Origin: Streptomyces scopuliridis RB72
Lineage (GTDB): Bacteria; Actinomycetota; Actinomycetes; Streptomycetales; Streptomycetaceae
Length of the DNA stretch: 64,000 nucleotides
Direction: 5' to 3'
Assembly: GCF_000718095.1 (NCBI RefSeq)
Contig: NZ_JOEI01000010.1
Location: 124,001-188,000, forward strand
In this document: positions 25,717-35,257 of the stretch, piece after piece
Numbering within the stretch: the first letter of the stretch is position 1
Layout: every line of letters begins with the position of its first letter
The notes under the pieces: model-generated
What the model was told of the DNA's origin: nothing
The model's database searches: none
Seen by the model: only the letters and a program-made list of their open reading frames with translations
Made by a program: the position numbers and the translations under genes

Positions 25717-25730
25717 TTACATCGATGTAA
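25717..25730. promoter_or_regulatory. LacI-type operator 3 (GH2 and lacI)
   Basis: TTACATCGATGTAA, a perfect palindrome, lies between the divergent GH2 (start 25661) and lacI (start 25802) genes, so repression and autoregulation can both act from it. Confidence 0.88.
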
Positions 25731-25801
25731 ATACGTCGGCGGAGGATGGTCCGGCCCGAAACCGATTCGTGATGGTCGGTACGATCATGGTCGGCGGAAG
25801 G

Positions 25802-26824
25802 ATGAACACAGTGGCGGCCAGACCGAGGATCAAGGACGTGGCGCGGTACGCCGGGGTCTCTCCCAAGACCGTCTCCAACGTCATCAACGACTTCGAGCAT
25901 GTATCCGAGCAGACCCGCGCCGCCGTCCGCGAGGCGATCGACGCGCTCGGTTACCGGGTCAACATCGCCGGACGGCAGCTGCGCCAGGGCCGCACCGGCA
26001 TGATCACCCTGGCGGTCCCGGAGCTCGACGTCGCCTACTTCTCCGAGCTGGCCAAGCACGTCATGGCCGAGGCCGACCGCCGGGGACGCACCGTCCTCAT
26101 CCACCAGACCGAGGGCGTGCGCGAACGCGAGCTGGCCGCGCTGCACGGCTTCGACACGCAGTTCTCCGACGGCGTCATCCTCAGCCCCCTCTCCCTCCTG
26201 CCCCGGGACCTCACCACCCGCGACCAGCGCCTTCCCGTGGTGCTCCTCGGCGAACGGCCCGCCGAGGGCGGCACCGACCACGTGGGCATCGACAACGTAC
26301 GGGCCGCGCGGGAGGCCACCGAGCATCTGCTGTCCCGGGGGCGCCGCCGTATCGCCGTCATCGGCGGAGCCGTCCGCGGACGCCAGGGCACCGACAGGCT
26401 GCGCACCGACGGCTACCGCCAGGCCCTTGAGGTCGCCGGCCTGCCCTTCGCCCCCGGCCTCGTGGTGCCGGTGGAGGCGTACCACTGGCAGGACGGTGCC
26501 CGCGCCGCGAGCGCACTGCTGGAGAAGGAGCCGCACCCCGACGCCCTGTTGTGCCTGAACGACCACCTCGCCCTGGGCGCGCTGCGGACGCTGTACGAAC
26601 GGGGTCGCTCAGTCCCCGGAGATCTCGACGTGGTCGGCTTCGACGACATCGAGGCCTCGCGGTTCAGCGTGCCCAGCCTGACGACGGTCGCCCCCGACAA
26701 GCCGGACATCGCGAAAGCCGCCGTATCCCTGCTGCTGGAACGCATCGACGAGCCGGACGCGGGATCCCTTCAGGACCATGTGGCCGGGCATCGGCTCATC
26801 GTGCGGGAGAGCAGCGGCGGCTGA
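25802..26824 (+). CDS. LacI-family regulator of the first glycan region
   Basis: The 340-residue protein starts at ATG 25802 behind GGCGGAAGG. The N-terminal helix-turn-helix IKDVARYAGVSPKTVSNVIN and hinge VREAIDALGYRVNIAGRQLR are followed by a periplasmic-binding-like effector domain (VGFDDIEASRFSVPSLTTV, VRESSGG). Three copies of TTACATCGATGTAA, one of them next to its own gene, are the predicted binding sites. It would repress the GH43 pair, the CUT1 transporter, GH2 and itself until a sugar effector binds. It is a close relative of the LacI protein at 49526; the recognition helices differ at SPK versus SIK. Confidence 0.93.
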   Translation: MNTVAARPRIKDVARYAGVSPKTVSNVINDFEHVSEQTRAAVREAIDALGYRVNIAGRQLRQGRTGMITLAVPELDVAYFSELAKHVMAEADRRGRTVLIHQTEGVRERELAALHGFDTQFSDGVILSPLSLLPRDLTTRDQRLPVVLLGERPAEGGTDHVGIDNVRAAREATEHLLSRGRRRIAVIGGAVRGRQGTDRLRTDGYRQALEVAGLPFAPGLVVPVEAYHWQDGARAASALLEKEPHPDALLCLNDHLALGALRTLYERGRSVPGDLDVVGFDDIEASRFSVPSLTTVAPDKPDIAKAAVSLLLERIDEPDAGSLQDHVAGHRLIVRESSGG

Positions 26825-26882
26825 CAGCACGTCAGATGTCATTCGCCGGAGTGGGCCCTCATCCCCCGGCGGCCGGCCGTCG

Positions 26883-27698
26883 GGAGGGCGCCCTCGATGA
26901 GATCGCGCGGCTGGGGCGGCCGAGACCCCGGGTGTCGAGCCCCATGCGGACGCCTTCGCGGAGATCTCCGACGGGCGCCTGGCCGAGGCCGCCTCCCGGC
27001 TCGTGGGCATCGACCCGCGGACCGAGACGCACAGCGACCCGTTGATCGGACTCGGCCCCTTCAGTCTGGTCCTCGACACACAGCCCGCCGTATCCGTCGC
27101 CGCCGGCCTCGGCGCCGATGTCGACCTGCTCATCGGGACCAACACCGAGGAGGGAAACCCCTATCCGGTCCCGGTGGGCCAGTACTCCTCCTCGACCGCA
27201 GGGGACGTCGACACGGCGGCGGCCCGCTCGCACCCGGATCCGGCGCGGCTCGTCGAGACGTACCGGAAGGCACGCCCCGAGGCGTCCTTCGGCGAGCTGC
27301 GGTCAGCCCTCATGGGCGACGCGCTGTTCGGCGCGGGCAGCCGGGCCCTGGCCGGCGCGCATGCCGCCCACCCCGAATCCGCCACCTTCCGCTACGAGTT
27401 CGCGTGGCGCTCCCACGCCTTGGACGGAGAGCTCGGCGCCACTCACGCGGTGGAGCTCCCCTTCGTCTTCGACCTCACGCACCTTCCCCGGCTGCGCGGA
27501 CCAGGCGGCCTGCTCGGCCCCGACGAGCCCCCGGCGGATCTTGCCGCCCGCGTGCACGAGACCTGGGTACGGTTCGCCAGGACCGGCAACCCCGGCTGGG
27601 ACCCGTACGACAACGAGCGCCGGGCCACGATGCGCATCGACGCCGCGTGGACCCAGGCCGATGACCCCCGCGGCCAGGAACGGCGGGCCTGGAGCTGA
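26883..27698 (+). pseudogene. Carboxylesterase (type B) C-terminal remnant
   Basis: About 270 codons run in one open frame, from near EGALDEIARLG to the stop. They match the C-terminal half of para-nitrobenzyl-type carboxylesterases: DPLIGLGPFSLVLDTQPA, LLIGTNTEEGNPYPV, FRYEFAWRS, THAVELPFVFDL and RVHETWVRFARTGNPGW. The region with the oxyanion hole and the nucleophilic Ser (GESAG) is missing, so the protein cannot be active. Only the acidic residue (TEEG) and the His (THAVELPF) of the triad remain. No good start and ribosome site is seen. It lies directly behind lacI. Confidence 0.78.
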
Positions 27699-27876
27699 GC
27701 CGAGGCGCCTTCCGTCCTCCAGCCGGATGTCTCTCACGTTCAAGAGGCGCATGATGGAAACGGACCATCGATTATTCCGCTATTCCGCGCGGGTGGGGGT
27801 GCCGCCGCCCCTACGCCGCGAGGGCCGGCCGCGCGGCAGGGGCCGGCGGGTCGGGATCGCGAGACCGGAGTACGCG

Positions 27877-29025
27877 ATGCGCGCTACTTTCACACTGGGC
27901 CGAATCGCGGGGGTACGGATCGGGGTCCACTGGAGTGTCCTGGTCATCTTCGTACTGATCGCCTTCAGCCTCGCGCAAGGCCGCTTCCCCCAGACGTATC
28001 CCGGTCACACCCCGCTGCTGTACTGGGGCGCCGCTCTCGCCACGGCCGTGGTCTTCTTCGCCTCCCTCCTCGCCCATGAACTGGCTCACGCGATCGTCGC
28101 CCGGCGTAACGGCGTGCAGGTGGACGACATCGTTCTGTGGCTGCTCGGAGGCGTGGCACGGCTCCGGTCGGAGGCAGCCACCCCGGCCGCCGAGCTTCGT
28201 GTGGCCGGCGTCGGTCCACTGGTCAGCCTGCTGCTGGGCGTGTTCTTCGGACTCTGCGCGTGGCTGCTGCGTCTCGGTTCCGCTCCGGGGCTGCTGGTGG
28301 AGGCCACCGCGTGGCTGGCGGGGATCAATGTCCTCCTCGCCGTTTTCAACGCCATTCCGGCCGCGCCCCTGGACGGCGGGCGGCTGCTGCGCGCCGTGCT
28401 CTGGTGGAGGTCCGGGGACCGGTATCGGGCGACCGCGGGGGCGACCGCCGCGGGCCGTGCCTTCGGCTGGTTCCTCGTCGTGGCCGGTTTCCTTCTCTTC
28501 GTGACGAGCAGAGCCCTGGGCGCTCTCTGGCTGGCTCTGATCGGCTGGTTCCTGATCGGGGCCGCCACGACCGAGGGCAGGCAGGCGCAGCTCAAGAACC
28601 TCCTCGCGGGCGTTCCGGTGCGCCAGGCCATGACACCGGATCCCGTCGTCGTGCCACGCTCACTGTCCGTGTCGGAGTTTCTCGGCGACCCCCGGTACCG
28701 ATACCGGCATTCGGCGTTTCCGGTCGTGGGGCCCGACGGGAACGCGCTCGGCCTGCTGACTCTGGAGCGGGCCAGACACAGCGCCGCCGCCGACCCGGGT
28801 GCCTGGGTCACGGACGCGATGCGGCCCCTGCCGGAGGTCCTGACCGCGGCGCCCGGCGACTCACTGGTGGATCTTCTGCCTCGTATGCGGCCCGGCGCCG
28901 AGTTCCGCGTCCTGGTGCTGGACGGGGACAGGCTCCTGGGCATCGTCTCCCCGTCGGACGTCAGCCGTACGATCTCCTGGCTGTCCTCGTCCCGCCCCGC
29001 CGGATGGGGCGGGAGGCGCGAATGA
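27877..29025 (+). CDS. Site-2 protease family (M50) metalloprotease with CBS domains
   Basis: The 382-residue protein starts at ATG 27877 with GGAG 9 bases upstream. Membrane segments cover residues 15-215. The zinc-protease motif HELAH is in helix 2 (LLAHELAHAIVARR) and the second metal motif is NAIPAAPLDGGRLL. Two CBS domains (about 250-365; VRQAMTPDPVVVPRSLSVSE, VTDAMRPLPEVLTAAPGDSL) follow, as in SpoIVFB-like proteins that sense nucleotides. Such proteases cut membrane proteins to release regulators. No obvious substrate such as an anti-sigma factor is adjacent. Confidence 0.92.
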   Translation: MRATFTLGRIAGVRIGVHWSVLVIFVLIAFSLAQGRFPQTYPGHTPLLYWGAALATAVVFFASLLAHELAHAIVARRNGVQVDDIVLWLLGGVARLRSEAATPAAELRVAGVGPLVSLLLGVFFGLCAWLLRLGSAPGLLVEATAWLAGINVLLAVFNAIPAAPLDGGRLLRAVLWWRSGDRYRATAGATAAGRAFGWFLVVAGFLLFVTSRALGALWLALIGWFLIGAATTEGRQAQLKNLLAGVPVRQAMTPDPVVVPRSLSVSEFLGDPRYRYRHSAFPVVGPDGNALGLLTLERARHSAAADPGAWVTDAMRPLPEVLTAAPGDSLVDLLPRMRPGAEFRVLVLDGDRLLGIVSPSDVSRTISWLSSSRPAGWGGRRE

Positions 29026-29028
29026 TCA

Positions 29029-29045
29029 CCCGCCCGAGGGGCGGG
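29029..29045. terminator. Hairpin between the M50 protease and zinc-ribbon genes
   Basis: CCCGCCC-GAG-GGGCGGG is a perfect 7-bp stem placed 3 bp after the protease stop, and it also faces the convergent gene ending at 29053. Confidence 0.6.
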
Positions 29046-29052
29046 CCGCTGG

Positions 29053-29298
29053 TCAGGAGGAGGGGGCGCTGTCGTCGCGGCAGGTAATGCCGGGACGGGT
29101 GTTCAGTGACCACATGTGCGTGCATCGCGGGCACTGAAGGTGGACGACCGGTCCCTTGCTGGAGATCAGATAGCGCCAGTGCTCACCGCAGTTGCGACGG
29201 CCTGCGCAGGTCGCGCAATGACGGGCGTCGTCGCAGACGGGGCAGGCCACCCAGGCGCGGCGGGCGAAGTCCGCCTGCGGGTCAATGGGCAGCCGCAC
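29053..29298 (-). CDS. Small zinc-ribbon-like protein
   Basis: The 81-residue protein is proposed to start at GTG 29298, overlapping the end of the upstream small gene by 17 bp. Four metal-ligand pairs are visible: CPVC, CATC, C-x2-H in NCGEHW, and CPRC, in order over residues 20-60. That spacing suggests two zinc ribbons. The rest has no known domain, and the C-terminus ends in acidic and Ser residues. It may bind nucleic acid or another protein. The exact start is uncertain; a longer form from 29325 is possible. Confidence 0.55.
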   Translation of the reverse strand: MRLPIDPQADFARRAWVACPVCDDARHCATCAGRRNCGEHWRYLISSKGPVVHLQCPRCTHMWSLNTRPGITCRDDSAPSS

Positions 29299-29533
29299 CG
29301 CCGGGCTCCTCCCTCGGCAGAACACCGGCCGCCACGAGCAGGTCGTAGGTGCGCCGCTGCTCGGCGTCCAGGCCCGAGTAGAGGAGCGCGTACGCCTCGT
29401 CCTCAGCGCGGAGTGCGGCCACCGGGTCCCAGTCGGGCCCGAGCGCGGCCACGACCTCCGCCCGTCGCCGGGCTTCTTCGAAGGTCAGATCGATGGTGAA
29501 GGGTATGAGGTCGGTGCCGTTGTCCTGGTTCAT
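29282..29533 (-). CDS. Small acidic protein, possibly DUF6400-like
   Basis: The 83-residue protein starts at ATG 29533 (GGAAG 10 bases upstream). The core reads FTIDLTFEEARRRAEVVAAL, GPDWDPVAALRAEDEAYALL, YSGLDAEQRRTYDLLVAAGV: acidic, helical, and similar in memory to a small Streptomyces protein family of unknown function; I am not certain of the family name. It overlaps the zinc-ribbon gene, so the two are probably co-translated. No catalytic motif is seen. Confidence 0.65.
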   Translation of the reverse strand: MNQDNGTDLIPFTIDLTFEEARRRAEVVAALGPDWDPVAALRAEDEAYALLYSGLDAEQRRTYDLLVAAGVLPREEPGGAAAH

Positions 29534-29761
29534 GGAGAAACTTCCGATGTGCCGACGGGACTCCGCCATCATTACCAGGCGACCGCGCGACAGGGAAGGG
29601 TGACCTTAGTCGCCCCGGATCCACGTACCACGGAGTACGTCGACGGGGCACCCTCGGATGAGCCGACGAGGGCGGCCCGTTGCCTGCACCGGGCCCCGCG
29701 CCGCAGACCCGGTTCGCGCGCGGCACTGTGACGTACTTCATGCCGCCCGGCCCGGCCCCCG

Positions 29762-30781
29762 TCACTGGTCATCGAGGTAGTCCCGCAGCGCTTGCGAACG
29801 CGACGGATGGCGGAGCTTGCTCATCGTCTTGGCCTCGATCTGGCGTATGCGTTCGCGCGTGACGCCGTAGATCTGCCCGATCTCCTCCAAGGTCCGGGAG
29901 CGACCCCCGAAGAGCCCGTACCGCAGGGAGATGATTCCCGCCTCGCGCGGGGCCATCTCCGCCAGGAGATCCCGGATGGCCCGCTGGAGGAGGCCGAACG
30001 TGACCACGTCCCAGGGGGAGGGCGAGTCGCTGTCCATGATGAGGTCGCCGAACTCGGTGTCGCCGTCGTCGGACAGCGTGATGTCCAGCGAGACGGGTTC
30101 CTTGGTGCAGGCGCTGAGTTCGGCCAGCCGCTCCACCGTGACGTCCGCCTTCTCCGCCAGTGTCTCCGGCGTGGGCTCGGTCCCGGTGTCGCGGATCAGC
30201 TCGCGACGGACCCGCGCCACGCGGTTGATGACCTCCACGGCGTGGACCGGTATGCGGATGGTGCGGCTCTGGTCGGCCAGGGCTCGGGTGACCGCCTGCT
30301 TGATCCACCACGTCGCGTACGTGGAGAACTTGAAACCCTTGGTGTAGTCGAACTTCTCCACGGCCCTGATCAGCCCGGTGTTTCCTTCCTGGATCAGATC
30401 CAGGAACTGCAGTCCCCGTCCGGTGTAGCGCTTGGCGACGGAGACCACCAGGCGGAGGTTGGCCTCGGTGAGGTGGTTCTTCGCGCGGCGGCCGTCCTCG
30501 GCGAGGAGGGTCAGGTCGCGGCGCAGGCGCGGATCCGGACCGGGCTCTTCGGCGAGAAGGTGCTCGGCGTACAGCCCGGCTTCGATGCGTTTGGCGAGCT
30601 CCACCTCCTGCTCGGCGGTCAGCAGCCGGACTCTGGCGATGAGCCGCAGGTAGTCCTTCACCTGGTCGACCGTGCCGCCGTCCACGGAGAGCCGAGGTTC
30701 GGGCGCGTCGGTCTCGTCGTCCTCCGCGCGCGGGAGTTCCTCCGCGTCCTCCACCTGGGCCGCTGCCTCCGAGACGCTCAC
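29762..30781 (-). CDS. Group 2 sigma factor, HrdD-like
   Basis: The 339-residue protein starts at GTG 30781, overlapping the UvrA-like stop as GTGA. Region 1.2 is followed by region 2 ([60 protein letters not shown]), region 3, and region 4 with helix-turn-helix [20 protein letters not shown]. The region 2.4 sequence is that of principal-like sigma factors, so it should recognise housekeeping-type promoters. The acidic N-terminus is short and lacks the long region 1.1 of HrdB. Being the last gene of a unit with a UvrA paralogue is unusual and hints at use under DNA damage or related stress. Confidence 0.92.
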   Translation of the reverse strand: MSVSEAAAQVEDAEELPRAEDDETDAPEPRLSVDGGTVDQVKDYLRLIARVRLLTAEQEVELAKRIEAGLYAEHLLAEEPGPDPRLRRDLTLLAEDGRRAKNHLTEANLRLVVSVAKRYTGRGLQFLDLIQEGNTGLIRAVEKFDYTKGFKFSTYATWWIKQAVTRALADQSRTIRIPVHAVEVINRVARVRRELIRDTGTEPTPETLAEKADVTVERLAELSACTKEPVSLDITLSDDGDTEFGDLIMDSDSPSPWDVVTFGLLQRAIRDLLAEMAPREAGIISLRYGLFGGRSRTLEEIGQIYGVTRERIRQIEAKTMSKLRHPSRSQALRDYLDDQ

Positions 30782-33627
30782 GTCGGCTCCAGCAGTGAGC
30801 GCAGGAACCGTCCGGTGTGCGACCGGGGATCGGCCGCGATGTGTTCCGGGGGGCCTTCGGCGATGACCTCTCCGCCTCCGTGACCGCCTTCCGGTCCCAT
30901 GTCGATCAGCCAGTCGGCCACCTTGATCACGTCGAGGTTGTGCTCGATCACGATGACCGTGTTGCCACCGTCGACCAGCCGTTGCAACGCCGTCAGCAGC
31001 CGGTCGATGTCGGCGACGTGGAGGCCGGTGGTGGGTTCGTCCAGCACGTAGAGAGTGCGGCCGCGGGTACGGCGCTGGAGTTCGGTGGCGAGCTTGACGC
31101 GCTGTGCCTCGCCGCCGGAGAGCGTGGTGGCGGGCTGGCCGAGCTTTACGTAGCCGAGCCCGACGTCGTCCAGGGTCCGCAGATGCCGGGAGATGATCTG
31201 GTGGCCGTCGAAGAAGTCCAGGCTCTCCGCGACGGTCATGGCGAGGACGTCCGCGATGGACCTGCCCTTGTAGTGCACGTCGAGGGTTTCCCGGTTGTAC
31301 TGGGCGCCCTTGCACACCTCGCACGGGACGTACACGTCCGGCAGGAAGTTCATCTCGACCTTGATGGTGCCGTCGCCGTAGCAGTGTTCACAGCGGCCGC
31401 CCTTGATGTTGAAGGAGAACCGGCCGGGCTGGTAGCCGCGCACCTTCGCCTCCGGGGTCTGGGCGAACAGCTTGCGCAGGTGGTCGAAGACGCCCGTGTA
31501 CGTCGCCGGGTTGGAGCGGGGGCTGCGGCCGATCGGCGACTGGTCGACCTGGACCATCTTGTCGATGTGCTCGATGCCGGTGATCGTGCGGTGCCGGCCC
31601 GGCACCTTGTGCGCGCGGTGGATCCGCTGGGCCAGGGCGGTGTGCAGGATGTCGTTGACCAGGGTCGACTTGCCGGAGCCGGAAACACCGGTGACCGCGG
31701 TGAACAGGCCGAGCGGGAACGACACGGTCACGTCGCGCAGGTTGTGCTCGGACGCCGCGTGCACGGTGAGGGCCCGGCCCCGGGCGGGCTCTCGGCGCCG
31801 CGCGGGCAGGGGGATCGTACGGCGCCGTGACAGGTAGGCGCCGGTGACGGACTCGGGGTGCTCGGCCAGGTCCCGGGCGCTGCCCGAGCAGACGATCCGG
31901 CCGCCGTGCGTGCCGGCGCCGGGGCCGATGTCCACCACCCAGTCGGCGACCCGCAGGGTCTCCTCGTCATGCTCCACGACGATCACCGTGTTGCCGCGGT
32001 CACGCAGCCGCTTCAGCGTCTCGATGAGCCGCTGGTTGTCGCGCTGGTGCAGCCCGATGGACGGCTCGTCCAGCACATACAGCACGCCGGTCAGCCCCGC
32101 TCCGATCTGGGTGGCCAACCGGATCCGCTGCGCCTCCCCGCCGGAGAGGGAGGCGGCGGGCCGATCGAGCGAGAGATAGTCCAGCCCGACGTCGAGCAGG
32201 AACCGCAACCGCTCGCCGATCTCCGCCAGCACCGTCTCGGCGATCCGCCGCTCGCTGTCCGTCAGCTCCAACGCCCGTACGAACGCGACGAGTTCGCCGA
32301 GTGGCAGCGCGGCCGCCTGCGCGATGCTGCGCCCGCCGACCGTGACCGCCAGTACACCCGGGGCGAGCCGGGCGCCCCCGCAGGCCGCGCACGGCACCTC
32401 GCGCATGTAGCCGGCGAACCGGTTCTGAGCGGCCCCGGACTCGGTGCCCTCGGCGTAGCGGCGCGTGATGTGCGGGATCACTCCTTCGTAGCGGGCCAGA
32501 TGCGAGCGGTCACGGCCGAAGCGGTTCCGGTACGCGAGACGCTGCCGCCGCTCCGCTCCGTGCAGCACCATCTCTCGTACGTCGGCGGGAAGCTGACGCC
32601 AGGGGGTGGCGGTGCTGAAGCCGGCGTCGGCGGCCAGGGCTTCCAGCAGCCGGGTGAAGTACTCGGCGCCGCTGGTGTTGGTCCACGGGGCGATGGCGCC
32701 CTCCGCCAGGGACTTGGTGTCGTCCGGCACGACGAGAGCGGGGTCGATCTCCATCCGCGAGCCGAGGCCGGTGCAGGTGGGGCACGCGCCCCAGGGTGCG
32801 TTGAAGGAGAACAGGCGGGGCTCCAGCGACTCCAGGCCGATGTCGTGGGAGCGCGGGCAGGCCATCGCCTCGGAGAACACCAACTCGCGCCCGGCCGAGC
32901 CAAGTTCCTGATCCACGAACTCGACCCGGAGGACACCGCCCGCGAGCCCCAGCGCGGTTTCCACGGATTCCGTCAGCCGCTGCCGGACACTCGGCTTGAC
33001 GGCCAGCCGGTCCACGACCGCGTCGATGGAGTGCTTCTTGCGCTTGTCCAGTGCGGGCGGCGTGGCCAACGAGAAGACGGTCCCGTCCACTCGGACCCGG
33101 CTGAACCCGTCGGCGGACAACTGCCGGAAGACCTCGGTGTGTTCGCCCTTCCGGTCGCGGACGATCGGGGCCAGCACCTGGAAACGGGTCCCCTCCTCCT
33201 CGTCCAGCAGCAGATCGACGATGCGCTGCGGCGTCTGCCGGCTGACCGGCTCGCCGCACTCCGGGCAGTGGGGGTGGCCGATCCGGGCGTACAGCAGACG
33301 TAGGTGGTCGTAGACCTCGGTGATGGTGCCGACCGTGGAGCGCGGGTTGCGACTCGATGTCTTCTGATCGATGGCGATCGCCGGGGACAGCCCCTCGATG
33401 GCATCGACATCGGGCTTGTCGAGCTGCCCGAGAAACTGCCGCGCATATGCCGACAGGGATTCGACATAACGCCGCTGCCCCTCGGCGAATATCGTGTCGA
33501 ATGCCAGACTTGACTTTCCGGATCCCGATACACCCGTGAATACGATCAGCGCGTCCCGGGGCAGTTCGACGGACACGTCACGGAGATTGTGCTGACGGGC
33601 ACCTTTGACGACGAGCCGATTTCTCAC
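30778..33627 (-). CDS. UvrA-like excinuclease ABC subunit A, paralogue
   Basis: The 949-residue protein starts at GTG 33627. Two ABC cassettes are complete: Walker [10 protein letters not shown] near residue 32 and GVSGSGKST near 650, signatures [12 protein letters not shown] and [12 protein letters not shown], and Walker [12 protein letters not shown] and [11 protein letters not shown]. Zinc modules are CPRSH/CPTC and CEHC/CEVC, the first with the Cys-His pattern seen in actinobacterial UvrA. Damage sensing by the dimer recruits UvrB; no uvrB or uvrC is nearby. The genome's main uvrA is expected elsewhere, so this is probably a second copy. Its stop overlaps the sigma factor start. Confidence 0.92.
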   Translation of the reverse strand: MRNRLVVKGARQHNLRDVSVELPRDALIVFTGVSGSGKSSLAFDTIFAEGQRRYVESLSAYARQFLGQLDKPDVDAIEGLSPAIAIDQKTSSRNPRSTVGTITEVYDHLRLLYARIGHPHCPECGEPVSRQTPQRIVDLLLDEEEGTRFQVLAPIVRDRKGEHTEVFRQLSADGFSRVRVDGTVFSLATPPALDKRKKHSIDAVVDRLAVKPSVRQRLTESVETALGLAGGVLRVEFVDQELGSAGRELVFSEAMACPRSHDIGLESLEPRLFSFNAPWGACPTCTGLGSRMEIDPALVVPDDTKSLAEGAIAPWTNTSGAEYFTRLLEALAADAGFSTATPWRQLPADVREMVLHGAERRQRLAYRNRFGRDRSHLARYEGVIPHITRRYAEGTESGAAQNRFAGYMREVPCAACGGARLAPGVLAVTVGGRSIAQAAALPLGELVAFVRALELTDSERRIAETVLAEIGERLRFLLDVGLDYLSLDRPAASLSGGEAQRIRLATQIGAGLTGVLYVLDEPSIGLHQRDNQRLIETLKRLRDRGNTVIVVEHDEETLRVADWVVDIGPGAGTHGGRIVCSGSARDLAEHPESVTGAYLSRRRTIPLPARRREPARGRALTVHAASEHNLRDVTVSFPLGLFTAVTGVSGSGKSTLVNDILHTALAQRIHRAHKVPGRHRTITGIEHIDKMVQVDQSPIGRSPRSNPATYTGVFDHLRKLFAQTPEAKVRGYQPGRFSFNIKGGRCEHCYGDGTIKVEMNFLPDVYVPCEVCKGAQYNRETLDVHYKGRSIADVLAMTVAESLDFFDGHQIISRHLRTLDDVGLGYVKLGQPATTLSGGEAQRVKLATELQRRTRGRTLYVLDEPTTGLHVADIDRLLTALQRLVDGGNTVIVIEHNLDVIKVADWLIDMGPEGGHGGGEVIAEGPPEHIAADPRSHTGRFLRSLLEPT

Positions 33628-33922
33628 TTCGTGAACCTCAGGTCTTGAGAGCTGGCCGGGGCCAACCGTAACACCGCAACATCGCTGGTTAAGGCCGCTG
33701 TTCAGCGCCCTTCGAGTGTGGGGAATATCGCCCTTGACAGGAAAGTCGAGCGTGTGGGCAATGGAAAGGGCTCACGCAATGGTTCCGGGTTTCCGAGGGG
33801 GTTGCCGGTGGGTGATCGGATCGGTCAGTACGCACCCGAGCCCGACCGACGGGCGCCGGAGCGCGACGGCCCACCCGGAGGCCGGCGCTTCCGCGTGATT
33901 GGGGGAACGAGAGAATCCCGGC

Positions 33923-35071
33923 ATGGAAATCACCGCGCACGCGCTCAACCGGGCCACGCTCGCCCGGCAACTGCTGCTGGACCGTGAGCCGCTCGACGTC
34001 GGAGACGCGGTGCGACGTGTGGTCGCGCTGCAGGCACAGCAGCCCGCCTCGCCGTACATCGCGCTGTGGAACAGACTCAGCGGCTTCGACCCGGCCGGCC
34101 TCGACACGGCCCTCGCCGGACTCCGGACGGTCAAGGCGACGCTGATGCGACTCACGTTGCACGCGGTCCACGCCGAGGACTACCGGACCTTCCGCGAGGC
34201 CATGGAGCCGACGCTGCGCGGCGGACGGCTCGGCGACGCGCGCTTCAAGGCCTCCGGGCTCACCGCCGACGACGCCGCCGTACTGGTCCCGGATCTTCTG
34301 AAGTACGCCGACGAGCCCCGTACCCCCGCCGAGATGGGGGGCTGGCTGGAAGCGAGGCTGGGCGCACCGATGGAGTCGGCGGCCCAGCGGATGCTGCGGC
34401 AGTACGCGCCGCTCTGGCACGCGCCGACGGGCGGGCCCTGGTCGTTCCGGACCCGGCCGTCGTACGTCGCGGCGGGCATGCTGCCCGTACTGGCGGATCC
34501 TGACGTGGCCGCGGGGAGTCTGCGGACCCTGATCCGCCGCTACCTGGAGGGCTTCGGGCCGGCGTCGGTGGCGGACATGGCGCAGTTCGCGCTGGTACAG
34601 CGGGCCCGGGTCAGAACGGCGGTGAACACGCTCGCCGGCGAACTCGACCAACTGGAAGGCCCTGGCGGCACGGTGATGTACGACATCCCGGGCGCACCGC
34701 GGCCGGCCGAGGACACTCCCGCTCCACCCAGACTGATGGCGATGTGGGACAGCACCCTGCTGGCCTACGCCGACCGCAGCCGCGTCATCCCGCCCGCCTA
34801 CCGCAAGCAAGTGACGCGTGTGAACGGCGACGTGCTGCCCACGCTGCTGGTCGACGGCTACGTCGCCGGCGTCTGGCGTGCCGTCGACGGCGGAATCGAG
34901 GCCACCGCCTTCCATCCCCTTCCAGGCGGTGTGTGGGAGGGATTGGCCGCGGAGGCCAGGTCGCTCATCGGGTTCCTCGCCGCCCGCGACCCCAGGGTCT
35001 ACGGACGCTACGACCACTGGTGGGCCAAGGGACTGCCGGGCGCGGAAATACGGCTGCTCCCTGGTGACTGA
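33923..35071 (+). CDS. Winged-helix DNA-binding domain protein (HTH_42/AlkX-like), copy 2
   Basis: The 382-residue protein starts at ATG 33923. It opens with ITAHALNRATLARQLLLDRE, the same block as the protein at 10867-11967, and shares VVALQAQQPASPYIALWNRL, LMRLTLHAVHAEDY, IRRYLEGFGPASVADMAQFA and RLMAMWDSTLLAYADRSRVI. The family contains tandem winged helices; some members are DNA glycosylases and others are uncharacterised. It is divergent from the UvrA-like gene, which makes a DNA repair link attractive but unproven. It appears to be monocistronic. Confidence 0.87.
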   Translation: MEITAHALNRATLARQLLLDREPLDVGDAVRRVVALQAQQPASPYIALWNRLSGFDPAGLDTALAGLRTVKATLMRLTLHAVHAEDYRTFREAMEPTLRGGRLGDARFKASGLTADDAAVLVPDLLKYADEPRTPAEMGGWLEARLGAPMESAAQRMLRQYAPLWHAPTGGPWSFRTRPSYVAAGMLPVLADPDVAAGSLRTLIRRYLEGFGPASVADMAQFALVQRARVRTAVNTLAGELDQLEGPGGTVMYDIPGAPRPAEDTPAPPRLMAMWDSTLLAYADRSRVIPPAYRKQVTRVNGDVLPTLLVDGYVAGVWRAVDGGIEATAFHPLPGGVWEGLAAEARSLIGFLAARDPRVYGRYDHWWAKGLPGAEIRLLPGD

Positions 35072-35257
35072 GCCGGGTGACAGCGGGAACGGGCGGCCGT
35101 CGGGAGCGCGGGCTCACGTGTCCGGGGTCGTGCGGTCGGCGGCGCGTCATCCCGTTCCTGGAACAGCGCGGCCTGCTCCTCGTCGCGCGACGAGCGGGCC
35201 GGGCGCCGGCTCAGCGCGTTCGCGCGGTCGTGCGGCGCGGCTTGTAGGGTGCGTCGT

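Noticed and set aside
32850..32950. Possible loss of the first zinc site in the UvrA-like protein (CPRS instead of CPxC)
   Set aside because: Actinobacterial UvrA proteins commonly have Cys followed by His here (CPNGH-type), so CPRSH is probably a normal variant.
33732..33762. TTGACA near 33732 as a promoter for the winged-helix gene
   Set aside because: No acceptable -10 element at 16-19 bp; the downstream sequence is GC-rich.
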